Assembly (NCBI GenBank): GCA_001038565.1
Contig: LFJO01000005.1
Location: 1,342,484-1,393,198, forward strand
DNA length: 50,715 bases
Direction of reading: 5' to 3'
Origin: Alkalihalobacillus pseudalcaliphilus
GTDB lineage: Bacteria > Bacillota > Bacilli > Bacillales > Bacillaceae_D
Part shown: positions 26,299 to 34,836 of the stretch, piece after piece
Position numbering within the stretch: the stretch's first letter is position 1
Layout of the letters: each line of letters starts with the position of its first letter
Translations under genes and position numbers: made by a program
Notes under the pieces: generated by a model
Told to the model about the DNA's origin: nothing
The model's database searches: none
What the model saw: only the letters and a program-made list of their open reading frames with translations

Positions 26299-27030
26299 TT
26301 ATAGGTGAATATCGATCTCACTGTCTTCTTTTAATTCTTCATAATGCTGTTGAGTAGCTTCTAATCGACGTTGATTCACTAATTCCGCTTCTAACGTCTC
26401 ACGCTCTTCTTCTAATTCACCAATTTCTTCATTGGCCTCAGCTCGAGACTCATATAGTGTCACAACTTCGTCTTCGGTCACTTCTTCAAATGTAATATGA
26501 TCATTCATATATTGGTCACGCTTCATTTGAAATTCTAAATCCATACGTAAATCTTCAAGAGTAAATCCATACTCTTCCAACTCTTCTTCTAATTCTTTTT
26601 CAGAACCGCTTCCATATTGAACAAGAACCATTTCATATCTTTGGTCAAGCTCCTCCTCAGTAACCTCATAATCAGATTCCTCGACCTTTTGCATAATTAG
26701 ACGGTCTTGTACGAGTACATCCAATACCGCTTGCTCAAGCTCCTGGAGAGTTTCTTTTCCTTCTTCTGATTCTAAATCATAGCCGTAAAACGCAACGAGC
26801 ATATTCGCTTGATTTTCTAAGTAAGGAACAAATTCATCTCTAGCTATATCATCACCGTTAACGGTTGCTACAACTTCAGGATAATCATTAACATCTAAGT
26901 TCACTTGTGGCATTTCTTCATTTTGATTTTCTTCTGGTGCAGTACCTTCTTCATTATCTCCACTATTACATGCTGAAAGAATCATCATTATGACGATCGC
27001 TAGTGCAACAACATTCCAATTTCTTAACAT
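26299..27030 (-). CDS. SurA-N-like lipoprotein without a PPIase domain
   Basis: The 243-residue protein has a lipoprotein signal with lipobox ILSAC (Cys at about 21), followed by an acidic linker. The region ATVNGDDIARDEF is typical of the SurA/PrsA N-terminal chaperone domain. The rest is helical and very acidic (LEEELEEYGFTLEDLR) with coiled-coil character. The parvulin domain of PrsA is absent and the protein is shorter than PrsA. It should act as an extracytoplasmic chaperone or holdase. The start is the ATG at 27030. Confidence 0.8.
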   Translation of the reverse strand: MLRNWNVVALAIVIMMILSACNSGDNEEGTAPEENQNEEMPQVNLDVNDYPEVVATVNGDDIARDEFVPYLENQANMLVAFYGYDLESEEGKETLQELEQAVLDVLVQDRLIMQKVEESDYEVTEEELDQRYEMVLVQYGSGSEKELEEELEEYGFTLEDLRMDLEFQMKRDQYMNDHITFEEVTEDEVVTLYESRAEANEEIGELEEERETLEAELVNQRRLEATQQHYEELKEDSEIDIHL

Positions 27031-27241
27031 CCAATAAAGACCCCTTTCAAATAAATAAAGCTGTCCCTATTGTATCATAAAACCTTATTAATCATTCAAC
27101 TTTGAAGCTCCTTTTAAGAACGTTACCTTTAGAGTCTTTTGAAGAATTAACCGTTATTTCACAATATCAATAGCCATTTTCCTAGTCGAAGGCACAGATG
27201 ACTTCAATTACGGATGATTCTCAAAAATATTGTAATTTTCA

Positions 27242-28183
27242 TCAGCTCAGGTGATGCCTTTTTAAATAACTAAGAAAATTCTCTTCAGTTAAACCTTTGA
27301 TAAAATCTTCTGAAAAATAAGCCTCTAATTGATCGAATAAATCTAGAAATTTACTTGAACTATCGATCCCATCAATAAATGTAAAAATCCCATCAAAATC
27401 AGAACCTATTCCAATATGCTTACTCGCTCCGAGTTTGCAAAAGTGTTCAAGATGCCTTACTAGATCATGCACAGTCGCATGGTTTGTACCTGTGATAAAA
27501 ATAGGATATAACACAATTCCAATAAACCCACCTTTTTGAACGATTGCTTTGATTTGCTCATCACTTAAATTCCGTGGGTGCGGACATATTTTCTTAGCAT
27601 TGGAATGACTAGCTATCACTTTATCCGTTAATTCAAGCACATCCCAGAATCCTTTCTCACTCAGATGTGATACGTCTGTGATGATATTCTCTTGATCATT
27701 TTTAACAATCATCCGTTTCCCTAACCGTGTAAGTCCTGCTCCCCGTTCCTCTCCCACACCGTCCGCACATAGATTAGCATCATTCCAGGTCACACCGACA
27801 GAGAGAACGCCTAGCTGATACAATATCGATAATTTCGTCTCATCATTTCCAATTGCATCTAGGCCTTCCAAAGCTAAAATCGCGCCTATCTCCCCATCCT
27901 GTAAAGTTTGAATATCTTCCCATTTTTTTATATGCTTCATCTGTGGATGTGGTTTTATTACTTTTTCATAAAAAGCTTGAACCTGTACCAATGCTTGTTG
28001 GAATTTGGACTCTTGCTTAATGTCAGGATCGATAAAAATGGCAAAAAATTGCACACGAACATGGCCAGCTTGTAAGTTTTGTAGATTAGCTTGAATATGT
28101 TGATCATGTTCAAACCTTTTAGTTGGATCTTCTGCTAACTTTAATAAAACATCACAATGTGTATCAATAACTTTTATGCCCAT
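27242..28183 (-). CDS. Membrane dipeptidase-type (M19) peptidase
   Basis: The 313-residue zinc peptidase has the M19 ligands in order: IDTHCDVL (H-x-D), ALEGLDAIG (bridging Glu), TDVSHLSEKGFWDV (His), IASHSNAKKI (His) and GIGSDFDGI (Asp). It hydrolyses dipeptides, or beta-lactam-like substrates. There is no signal peptide. The start at 28183 was chosen over 28195 by the AAAGGTGTG spacing. Confidence 0.93.
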   Translation of the reverse strand: MGIKVIDTHCDVLLKLAEDPTKRFEHDQHIQANLQNLQAGHVRVQFFAIFIDPDIKQESKFQQALVQVQAFYEKVIKPHPQMKHIKKWEDIQTLQDGEIGAILALEGLDAIGNDETKLSILYQLGVLSVGVTWNDANLCADGVGEERGAGLTRLGKRMIVKNDQENIITDVSHLSEKGFWDVLELTDKVIASHSNAKKICPHPRNLSDEQIKAIVQKGGFIGIVLYPIFITGTNHATVHDLVRHLEHFCKLGASKHIGIGSDFDGIFTFIDGIDSSSKFLDLFDQLEAYFSEDFIKGLTEENFLSYLKRHHLS

Positions 28184-28278
28184 TAGCCCACACACCTTTT
28201 CCGCGAATTAATCACTTTATAGTTTGTTTTAACATATGAATAACATAAAGGAAATATTAAAGGAAGGGAGTTACCATA

Positions 28279-28704
28279 ATGGATCATAAGCCCCCCGAAA
28301 AGATTTGGTATGGTATGCAAAATATGTTGCAATCCATTGATGACTTTTTTGCACGCTCTATGCTTTCATTTCAGACAGAACTACTATTCCAACAACCAAT
28401 ACCGATTGAAATTCATGAAAAAACGGATGGATTTTATATACACGCTCAACTTGACGGAGTTAAAAAAGAGCAAATTGAATTAAATATCTATCCACATTCT
28501 GTCCAAATTATCATAACACATCATGAAACATCTGATATCATAGACGCCACTTCTCATAACCACTATCAAAAAGCACAAACAAAAAAACAAGCAAGAACCA
28601 TTCGAGTTCCGTTTGAAATTGATTATCGTGAGGTGGATACAAGGTTTCAAAGCGGTTTACTCAAAATCAAACTTCATGAAAAAGGAAAAAATTTAACCAT
28701 ATAG
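28279..28704 (+). CDS. Hsp20/alpha-crystallin-like small heat-shock protein
   Basis: The 141-residue protein has an N-terminal helical region, then an alpha-crystallin domain (IPIEIHEKTDGFYIHAQLDG onwards) and a strand pattern ending GLLKIKLHEKGKN. The conserved G-x-L is present, while the C-terminal I-x-I tail is not. It is probably a holdase; spore coat proteins of the CotM type share the fold. It starts after AAAGGAAGGGAGTTACCATA and is followed 16 bp later by the YppG-like gene, forming an operon. Confidence 0.8.
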   Translation: MDHKPPEKIWYGMQNMLQSIDDFFARSMLSFQTELLFQQPIPIEIHEKTDGFYIHAQLDGVKKEQIELNIYPHSVQIIITHHETSDIIDATSHNHYQKAQTKKQARTIRVPFEIDYREVDTRFQSGLLKIKLHEKGKNLTI

Positions 28705-28720
28705 TAAAGGGTGAAATATC

Positions 28721-29233
28721 ATGTATCAAAATGGTTATCCCAACAATTTTCAGCCAAGCGCTAACACCGCTCATCCTGTTCATCATCACATACCTATGAA
28801 TCATAGTCAGATGCCACAACCTCAAATGTACCAGCAGCCCGTTCATTCTGTTCAAATGTTACCGACGTACCCTACTCAACAACCGATGCAGTCCATCCCT
28901 ATCGGTAGAAGGACTTATCAAGGACCTAACTTACCTCCACGTGGCTTTCAACCAGGTATAAATAATCGTAGGATGCAACAGCAAAGGATGGTCAACCAAC
29001 AGCCAAGCGAACCAAAAGGGCTAAAGAAATTACTGAAAAAGAAAGAAGCACAACCTGCCAATCAACAAAATCCAACATTAAAATCGCCTTCACTCCTAAA
29101 ACAAGCTTTTGTCGGACCAGATGGTAAGTTTGATTTAACTCAAACCATTCAAACTGTTGAACAAGTGACTAAAGCGATGAATGAGGTCTCACCAATTGTC
29201 GCTCAAGTCCGCTCCATGTTTCAAAAAACATAA
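28721..29233 (+). CDS. yppG: YppG-like Gln/Pro/Met-rich protein
   Basis: The 170-residue protein has a Gln-, Pro-, His- and Met-rich first part (HHHIPMNHSQMPQPQMYQQP) typical of YppG or spore-coat-type proteins. The lysine-rich centre is KKLLKKKEAQ. The C-terminal helix is QTVEQVTKAMNEVSPIVAQV. The function of YppG is unknown; sporulation association is plausible. The start follows AAAGGGTGAAATATC. Confidence 0.7.
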   Translation: MYQNGYPNNFQPSANTAHPVHHHIPMNHSQMPQPQMYQQPVHSVQMLPTYPTQQPMQSIPIGRRTYQGPNLPPRGFQPGINNRRMQQQRMVNQQPSEPKGLKKLLKKKEAQPANQQNPTLKSPSLLKQAFVGPDGKFDLTQTIQTVEQVTKAMNEVSPIVAQVRSMFQKT

Positions 29234-29264
29234 AAAGAGCCATGTCTGGCTCTTTTTTGTATGA
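29232..29264 (+). terminator. Terminator of the Hsp20-yppG operon
   Basis: AAAAAGAGCCA-TGTC-TGGCTCTTTTTT (29232-29259). Confidence 0.85.
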
Positions 29265-29409
29265 AAGGGACTTATGGTGATAAGATGTCCCTTCGGAGCT
29301 CGCTCCGCGAATGGAGGCACACTTTCCGCTTGGATGCTGAGCTAACTTGCTAACGCAAGTAGATCTCAGCCTGCCCTTTCCTCCTACAGGAGCCGGCCCC
29401 CATAACACC
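29260..29409 (+). repeat. Intergenic repeat, TATGAAAG family (copy A)
   Basis: The element begins TATGAAAGGG and contains a 25-bp block at 29336-29360 identical to 32041-32065 (starts GCTGAGCTAACTTG). It ends with a CCCTTTCCTC...GGCCCCC block, also shared. Confidence 0.75.
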
Positions 29410-29414
29410 TTTTT

Positions 29415-30596
29415 CTAACCGGCTGTTAATTGCTGCTTTTTTGTTTTTAATTCGTATACAAAAAATAGTGCCATTCCTATTAATGAGCATATGCCCATAT
29501 AGAAGTACATCGTCGAGACACCGATTAGGTCGATCATTGCACCACCAATTAAAGAACCGACAATCCCTGAAAATGCAAAAAATGTTGTGATAAATAATAC
29601 ATGCCCAGTTGCTTGTAAATGGTCAGGGAATAAACGACTTACATATTGAATAGCTGTCACATAAACAATACCAAAGCTAAATCCGTGTAAAACTTGTAAT
29701 GGCAAAAGCATCCATGCCTCGGTTAAAAAGCTCATCACTATCCAACGGAAAGCAAAAACGGCTGAAGCTATCACTATTAATTTCATCGGGGAAATATGTT
29801 GAAACCAGCGTACACTTAAAGCGAAGACAAGAGCCTCTGCTACCACACCTATAAACCAAGCCAAACCGATTAATGATTCTGAGCCACCTAACTCAACGAT
29901 ATATATACCTAAATAACTATCGTTCGCACGATGTGGAATCGATAGAAACAAAATACAAAATAAGAAAAAACCAAGACGGCGGTTAAAGCCCGTTTTCCAA
30001 GCATCAATCAATGTAACCGAACGACTAGAACCAGGAACATCTGATAGTGAAAAGGCAAAACAAAGAGCTAAGCTTGCCATTAAGACTAGAGGAATAACAA
30101 AATGCTCAATTCCGATCCGTGCTAATACAAAACCCGATACGAGTGATGTCGTAGCAAACCCAATGGAACCCCACATTCTAATTTGACCAAACTTAAGCCC
30201 TCTATAATTAGCTGTTTTTTGAGCCAAGCTATCACCTAGTGCTGTAATTGGCGCAAAAAATAAAAACAACACAAACATTAATATTAAATATTGAATAAAA
30301 CCAGAAGCTACATAATAAAGCGTAGAAATAGAAATAAGCCCTATTAAAGCGACAATTAATATTTTTCTGATTGTCTTAAACTTATCACTTAGAAATCCCC
30401 AAATTGGTTGAGCTATAAGCATCGCTAATGGCCCCACAGCCATTAAGATACCAACCTCACTTCCTGATAACCCTTCCTCACGGTAAAACACGGATAAATA
30501 ACTAATAATAACCGTATTGACCGAATAAGCAAAAAATAAATAGGCGATAAGTCGAAAAACCGCATGATCACCTTTTTGATTGCGTTGAAATTCCAC
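29415..30596 (-). CDS. MFS transporter, 12 TM (MFS_1-like/HcaT-type)
   Basis: The 393-residue protein has twelve hydrophobic segments and the motif AQPIWGFLSDKFKTIRKIL between helices 2 and 3. The second half has GLAWFIGVVAEALVF. It matches the MFS_1-like group that includes YwbF- and phenylpropionate-permease-type proteins. The substrate is not visible. The GTG start at 30596 follows GGAGAGAGGTT. Confidence 0.85.
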   Translation of the reverse strand: MEFQRNQKGDHAVFRLIAYLFFAYSVNTVIISYLSVFYREEGLSGSEVGILMAVGPLAMLIAQPIWGFLSDKFKTIRKILIVALIGLISISTLYYVASGFIQYLILMFVLFLFFAPITALGDSLAQKTANYRGLKFGQIRMWGSIGFATTSLVSGFVLARIGIEHFVIPLVLMASLALCFAFSLSDVPGSSRSVTLIDAWKTGFNRRLGFFLFCILFLSIPHRANDSYLGIYIVELGGSESLIGLAWFIGVVAEALVFALSVRWFQHISPMKLIVIASAVFAFRWIVMSFLTEAWMLLPLQVLHGFSFGIVYVTAIQYVSRLFPDHLQATGHVLFITTFFAFSGIVGSLIGGAMIDLIGVSTMYFYMGICSLIGMALFFVYELKTKKQQLTAG

Positions 30597-30622
30597 AACC
30601 TCTCTCCTTCCTAAAGAACAAA

Positions 30623-30662
30623 AAAAGTGGAACCTCTAATTAGTCGAGGTTCACTACTTTTC
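30623..30662 (-). terminator. Terminator of the YkuI-like gene
   Basis: Minus-strand GTGAACCTC - GACTAATTA - GAGGTTCCAC is followed by TTTTTTTG. Confidence 0.75.
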
Positions 30663-30667
30663 CATAC

Positions 30668-31885
30668 CTATAATAATCCATCTTTCTCAAAAAGATATTC
30701 ATAAGGAATATCTACAAATAAATAAAGAGATTCCGTTAATGGAAATGAATATGTACGAATACGCTCATCTCGCTCAATATCCGTATATAAGTCGGATAAG
30801 AGCCCCTTTTTTTCTACATTCATTCGAACTATGTTTTCCAAGAAATACGGTCGCCAACTCCAGTTCTTATTTCTTCCCTCAGGATGAAGTTGCCATAAGC
30901 CGTATTCATCACGCTCAGCATTCGCTGTTTTCTGAAATCCATCTTGATCACAAATATAAACTCGAAATGCGAATTCTTGGCAATCATTTCCTATCTTTAA
31001 CGTCAATTGATCTAGATCTTTCTCTTTCATGAGTTCTTTTGCAGCTAGCTTCATCTTTTGGTTCATGTCATTTAGTAAGCGAATCTGGGCCTCTACTTTT
31101 TTCCGCTCAAATGTAATAAAATGCTGGAACTCTTTTTGAAGCTTTACTTTACATTTATCGATGGGAACAAATTCTGAATGTTCTTCAGATAGATAATAGC
31201 CCTCATAATACCTGCCACCGTTACGCCACGCATAATTTAAATGATGGAAGCCACTAATCCCTTCAAATAATAAGGTTGCCCCTATCTTTCTAGATAACAT
31301 TGAAATCGAATGATGTACCTCCCGAAAAACATGTGGTAATGAATCTTCGTTTAAAAAAGAGACATCTACTTTAACAATATCAGGGCTTAACAGAGCAAGG
31401 TGATCAAGGTTCGAAGATTTTGTATTAAGTTCATGAACCGCAATTTTGAACCCTGCACTTTGTAAGTATGCGACTAGATGTTTCATCTCATCAGGGTTCT
31501 CCATGACTAGATTTTCTTCTAATTGTAACACAATGTTAGGATGAACCGATTTTGGTTGCTCCAAGGACTCAATTCTTTTTAAAAAGTTCTCTCCGTTATC
31601 CGCAAGTAACAGTTTGGCATCATAATTAACAAACAACAGTACTTGCTGGTCTGAACCTTGAAGGGTTGCAAGAGCTTTTTTTAATATGACATCTTGAATT
31701 TCAATCCGATACTCTTCAGGAATGGAACGATCGCGAAAAAACCAACCTAGACTTTTGATTCCTTCGTCTGTTTTTATTTTTGCTAATACTTCATAACCAA
31801 TAATTAATTGCTTTTCTGCATTGATAATCGGCTGATAAAAAGGAATAATTTGTTCTTGATGAATCATAACGTCTAACGGATCCAC
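30668..31885 (-). CDS. ykuI: EAL domain protein of the YkuI type, catalytically degenerate
   Basis: The 405-residue protein has an N-terminal EAL domain (about 1-235) and a PAS-like C-terminal domain (YkuI_C). The signature reads EVL where active enzymes have EAL. The region that should carry the DDFGTG loop reads HELNTKSSNL. LFVNYDAKL (metal-ligand Asn), LQLEENL and IVKVDVSFL are present. It may bind cyclic di-GMP without cleaving it, as reported for the B. subtilis YkuI type. GTG at 31885 is the likely start, with AGGAGGTGGAGAA upstream. Confidence 0.85.
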   Translation of the reverse strand: MDPLDVMIHQEQIIPFYQPIINAEKQLIIGYEVLAKIKTDEGIKSLGWFFRDRSIPEEYRIEIQDVILKKALATLQGSDQQVLLFVNYDAKLLLADNGENFLKRIESLEQPKSVHPNIVLQLEENLVMENPDEMKHLVAYLQSAGFKIAVHELNTKSSNLDHLALLSPDIVKVDVSFLNEDSLPHVFREVHHSISMLSRKIGATLLFEGISGFHHLNYAWRNGGRYYEGYYLSEEHSEFVPIDKCKVKLQKEFQHFITFERKKVEAQIRLLNDMNQKMKLAAKELMKEKDLDQLTLKIGNDCQEFAFRVYICDQDGFQKTANAERDEYGLWQLHPEGRNKNWSWRPYFLENIVRMNVEKKGLLSDLYTDIERDERIRTYSFPLTESLYLFVDIPYEYLFEKDGLL

Positions 31886-31964
31886 TTCTCCACCTCCTAC
31901 AAAACCATTACATTTCATTATAGCATATTCTCACCTGAACGATTTCAAGCACTTGTAACTTTAG

Positions 31965-32131
31965 TATGAAAGTTGCTAAAGGCGATGTGCGGAGCTTTGA
32001 TGTTCGCTCCGGGAATGGGGGCACGCACCCTCCGGCGGACGCTGAGCTAACTTGCTAACGCAAGTGGATCTAAAACCTTCCCTTTCCTCTTGCAGGTGTC
32101 GGCCCCCTATTCCCGGAGCTACGGTTGATGC
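31965..32131 (+). repeat. Intergenic repeat, TATGAAAG family (copy B), with inverted ends
   Basis: The copy starts TATGAAAGTTGCT and has GCTCCGGGAATGGGGGC (32006-32022). Its inverted partner GCCCCCTATTCCCGGAGC lies at 32102-32119 (one extra base). The DNA could fold as a long stem-loop. Confidence 0.75.
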
Positions 32132-32340
32132 ATGCTTCTTGGTTAGTGATCTTCTCATTCCAAAAAATGAGTTAAACAATAATGAACTACCCAGATAAAG
32201 AAGCATAACCAAATTGAATCAAGAGCTGAGTTGAAAAAGACTAATCCTCACTTCCATTTATACTCCAAGGTTCGGCCTCAGTATCTGCACAAATCCTTTT
32301 ATATCTTATGGTGGCGATAGATGACTTTCATTTTTGTTAG

Positions 32341-32420
32341 TGTCGGAGCTGATTTTAGCTCCGACATAGGCAGTGCGAACATGGAGCGTTACTCGTCGCT
32401 ACCGAAAATGGTGCTTAAAG
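32341..32420 (+). repeat. Hairpin and repeat fragment
   Basis: TGTCGGAGCT-GATTTT-AGCTCCGACA is a perfect 10-bp hairpin (32341-32366). GTCGCTACCGAAAATGGTGC at 32394-32413 resembles ATCGCTACCGAAAATCATGC in the copy at 38335. Confidence 0.5.
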
Positions 32421-32433
32421 ATTAACAGAAGCT

Positions 32434-32476
32434 AAAAAAACCTTAAAGCCGTTTCCTACCTAGCCTTAAGGTTACA
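32434..32476 (-). terminator. Terminator of the alpha/beta hydrolase gene
   Basis: Minus strand AACCTTAAGGC...GCTTTAAGGTT is followed by TTTTTTTAG; the left arm overlaps the last codons of the gene. Confidence 0.6.
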
Positions 32477-33311
32477 CATGTTTTTTTAAAAACTGTTGAA
32501 TATATTTAATGACCAGCTTAGGTCGTTCTTCTGGTGTTAAGTGCCCCGTATTTTTCAAACAAACCAATTGACTATTCCTAAGATCATTGGCTAATTTTTG
32601 TCCAATTCGATAAGGGATAATATGATCGGCCTCTCCCCATATTAATAAACAAGGTTGATCTACTTGTAATAGCTGTTCCTTGCTCAAATCGCCTTCTCGG
32701 TCCCGAATTAAATATAACATCGAACGATAGAACTCTTGTTCCTGCAACGGTTGCCGATACCCATCAATTAATTTCGCATCAATAATTCGCCGATTAAAAA
32801 CAACCGTTTCCAATGCTGTTTGGTAATCCTTTTTACTAATCCACCATTTCATCAATGTATCAGCGAACGGGAGATAGCTAGCATATAAATAAGAACGTTT
32901 TACTTTCTTTAAGTACCCGGAACTATTAAGTAATATTAAACCTTGCACCCATTCAGTTTTTTTTAATGCTGTATATAATCCAACTTGTCCACCCATTGAG
33001 TGACCAATAATAATCATTTTCTCAATATTTAGTAATTCTGTGAGACGGAGAACCGTATTCGCATAATTGTCAAAGGAATAACGAAACCCCTTTAGCTTTC
33101 CGCTTCGACCAAATCCCGGTAAATCAAATAATAAACAATTATAGTTTTTTTTGAGTGCAGGTACTATTTTTCGGAAGCAAAAAAGGGATGAAATAAATCC
33201 ATGAATAAACACAAGGACCGGTTTGTTTTTATGTTCCTCAGAAAAATAATACTCATAATAGATGTCTGAATTTAGTAAATATACGGTTTTACTTTCCTTT
33301 ATGTGTGACAT
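32472..33311 (-). CDS. Alpha/beta-fold hydrolase
   Basis: The 279-residue protein has the fold signatures FIHGFISS (oxyanion HG), IGHSMGGQVG (nucleophile Ser), GEADHIIP (Asp) and NTGHLTPEE (His). No signal or membrane anchor is present. It is typical of BioH, MenH or hydrolase-like carboxylesterases; the substrate cannot be deduced. The start at 33311 is preceded by GGAGTGCTAACG. Confidence 0.88.
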   Translation of the reverse strand: MSHIKESKTVYLLNSDIYYEYYFSEEHKNKPVLVFIHGFISSLFCFRKIVPALKKNYNCLLFDLPGFGRSGKLKGFRYSFDNYANTVLRLTELLNIEKMIIIGHSMGGQVGLYTALKKTEWVQGLILLNSSGYLKKVKRSYLYASYLPFADTLMKWWISKKDYQTALETVVFNRRIIDAKLIDGYRQPLQEQEFYRSMLYLIRDREGDLSKEQLLQVDQPCLLIWGEADHIIPYRIGQKLANDLRNSQLVCLKNTGHLTPEERPKLVIKYIQQFLKKHV

Positions 33312-33424
33312 CGTTAGCACTCCAATTCGATCTATTTTAAACGAGATATCATCAAACTAAGTAAAAGTGAAGGTTATTAGTATTCTTTCCTTTTTCTTCT
33401 CCTTTATGATCATTTCTCATTTTT

Positions 33425-34336
33425 TTAGATCGTAAAATCATACGGCGTTTCTTGGTAGACATAGTAGTTCAACCAATTAGAAAATAATAAATTGGAGTGG
33501 GCTCTCCACCGTAATTTAGGCAACTTACCTTCTTGATTATCAGGAAAATAATTGATCGGTAATTGAATATTCATCCCTTTTGCTTTATCACGCTCATATT
33601 CTTGCTGCAAGGTATCTGTATCATATTCTGAATGACCCGTTACAAAAATTTGTTTGCCATTCCTCGAGCTACATAAATATAAGCCTGCTTCATCTGACCA
33701 GCTTAACACTTGTAAGTCTGGATGTTCTTTCACTTGTTGCAAACATATATCGGTATGTCTAGAATGTGGGGCGAGAAATTCCTCATCAAATCCCCTAAGT
33801 AGTTTAATCGTCGGTTCTAAAACTTGGTGGGTAAAAACGCCAAATACCTTTTTAGGTGTAGCTATTTTTTCGATTCCATAATGATGGTATAACCCCGCTT
33901 GAGCTCCCCAACAAATATGCAATGTCGAGGTAACATTGGTTAAACTCCAATCCATGATCATCTTTAGCTCGGTCCAGTAATCGACTTGCTCGAATGCTAA
34001 TTTTTCTACGGGGGCACCTGTAATAATCATCCCATCGAATTTTTGTGCCTTTACTTCATCAATCGTTTTATAAAAGGTTTTTAGATGTTCAAAGGATGTG
34101 TTTTTGGATTGGTGTGTATCAGGGTGTATAAATGATACGTCAACTTGTAAGGGTGTGTTACCTAATAAGCGTAATATTTGCGTTTCTGTTTGTACTTTTA
34201 ATGGCATTAAATTTAAAATTAAAATTTTTAATGGGCGAATATCCTGAGTATAAGCACGAGTTTCGTCCATAATAAATATATTCTCTCGGTTTAATATTTC
34301 TTTTGCTGGTAAGTCATCTGGTATTTTGATAGGCAT
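33425..34336 (-). CDS. metA: Homoserine O-acetyltransferase MetA (MetAA type)
   Basis: The 303-residue protein begins [15 protein letters not shown]. It has Cys 142 in [15 protein letters not shown] and the H-x-E dyad in GHSEYDTD. Residue 111 is a glutamate (TGAPVEKL), which in this family specifies acetyl-CoA rather than succinyl-CoA. It makes O-acetylhomoserine for methionine synthesis. The start at 34336 has GGAGTAGAGAAT upstream. The frame stays open another 39 codons, to 34453, without a binding site. I see no SAM-I riboswitch consensus upstream. Confidence 0.95.
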   Translation of the reverse strand: MPIKIPDDLPAKEILNRENIFIMDETRAYTQDIRPLKILILNLMPLKVQTETQILRLLGNTPLQVDVSFIHPDTHQSKNTSFEHLKTFYKTIDEVKAQKFDGMIITGAPVEKLAFEQVDYWTELKMIMDWSLTNVTSTLHICWGAQAGLYHHYGIEKIATPKKVFGVFTHQVLEPTIKLLRGFDEEFLAPHSRHTDICLQQVKEHPDLQVLSWSDEAGLYLCSSRNGKQIFVTGHSEYDTDTLQQEYERDKAKGMNIQLPINYFPDNQEGKLPKLRWRAHSNLLFSNWLNYYVYQETPYDFTI

Positions 34337-34483
34337 ATTCTCTACTCCTTTTTGCATAAAAGTTACTTGGGTTGTGCTCATTTCTCGAGATAACTTGACC
34401 TTTCGGTCTTTGTTATTGGTCCGCTTTTGAAAATGCGTGAAGTAGCCAAGCAAGCCTGGCTAACTGTCCAAAACATTTAGATT

Positions 34484-34690
34484 TTAGATACTAATCCTAA
34501 TGGGTTACTACACACTTTTTTTGGGGTTGGTGGTGACTGGGCTACGGCAAAGTGTGAGAATCCTCAAAACCGCTATTGAATGAAAAGCCACCAGTAAAAG
34601 AGCAAAACACCACCTTCATGGTTGTATTAGGCGACGCTAATTTGGCTGGTGTTTATGTAGTGTTAATTGATCTATAATAAAAAACATAGT
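34484..34690. other. Intergenic region with a second repeat type
   Basis: The stretch 34524-34586 resembles 22160-22215 (shared GGGCTAC, CTCAAAACCG and AATGAAAAG). The following 34590-34670 has possible stems such as AACACCA / TGGTGTT. No gene is visible. Confidence 0.4.
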
Positions 34691-34723
34691 TGAACTTTGT
34701 TCGTGTGGGTTTTCTTACCTATC

Positions 34724-34732
34724 TGTTATAAT
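34724..34732 (+). promoter_or_regulatory. Extended -10 promoter of the RNase H-like gene (candidate)
   Basis: TG-T-TATAAT (34724-34732) is an extended -10 element about 105 bp upstream of the start codon. No good -35 is visible. Confidence 0.4.
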
Positions 34733-34836
34733 ACTACAAAATTTCTGAAAAATACGCTTATAAAATTGAAATTTTACGTGTTTACGCTTTTTTTGTCAAG
34801 GTTATGTTCTTCATGAAATGAAAGGTGGGAACGCAA

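Larger units (their letters stand above)
31919..32471. other. Gene-free interval dominated by repeats
   Basis: The 550-bp gap has copy B of the repeat family (31965-32131) and a perfect 10-bp hairpin at 32341-32366 followed by a related unit. No gene is supported. Longer reading frames here (for example 31976-32212, minus) share a repeated segment with frames at 29169-29408 and come from the repeat. Confidence 0.6.

Noticed and set aside
29169-29408. Minus-strand frame similar to one at 31976-32212 (shared RSTCVSKLAQ)
   Set aside because: The similarity comes from the shared intergenic repeat, and the frame overlaps a convincing gene and its terminator.
34337-34830. SAM-I riboswitch upstream of metA
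   Set aside because: No GAGGTGGAGGGA-like or GGCAACC-like sequence is visible on the minus strand.
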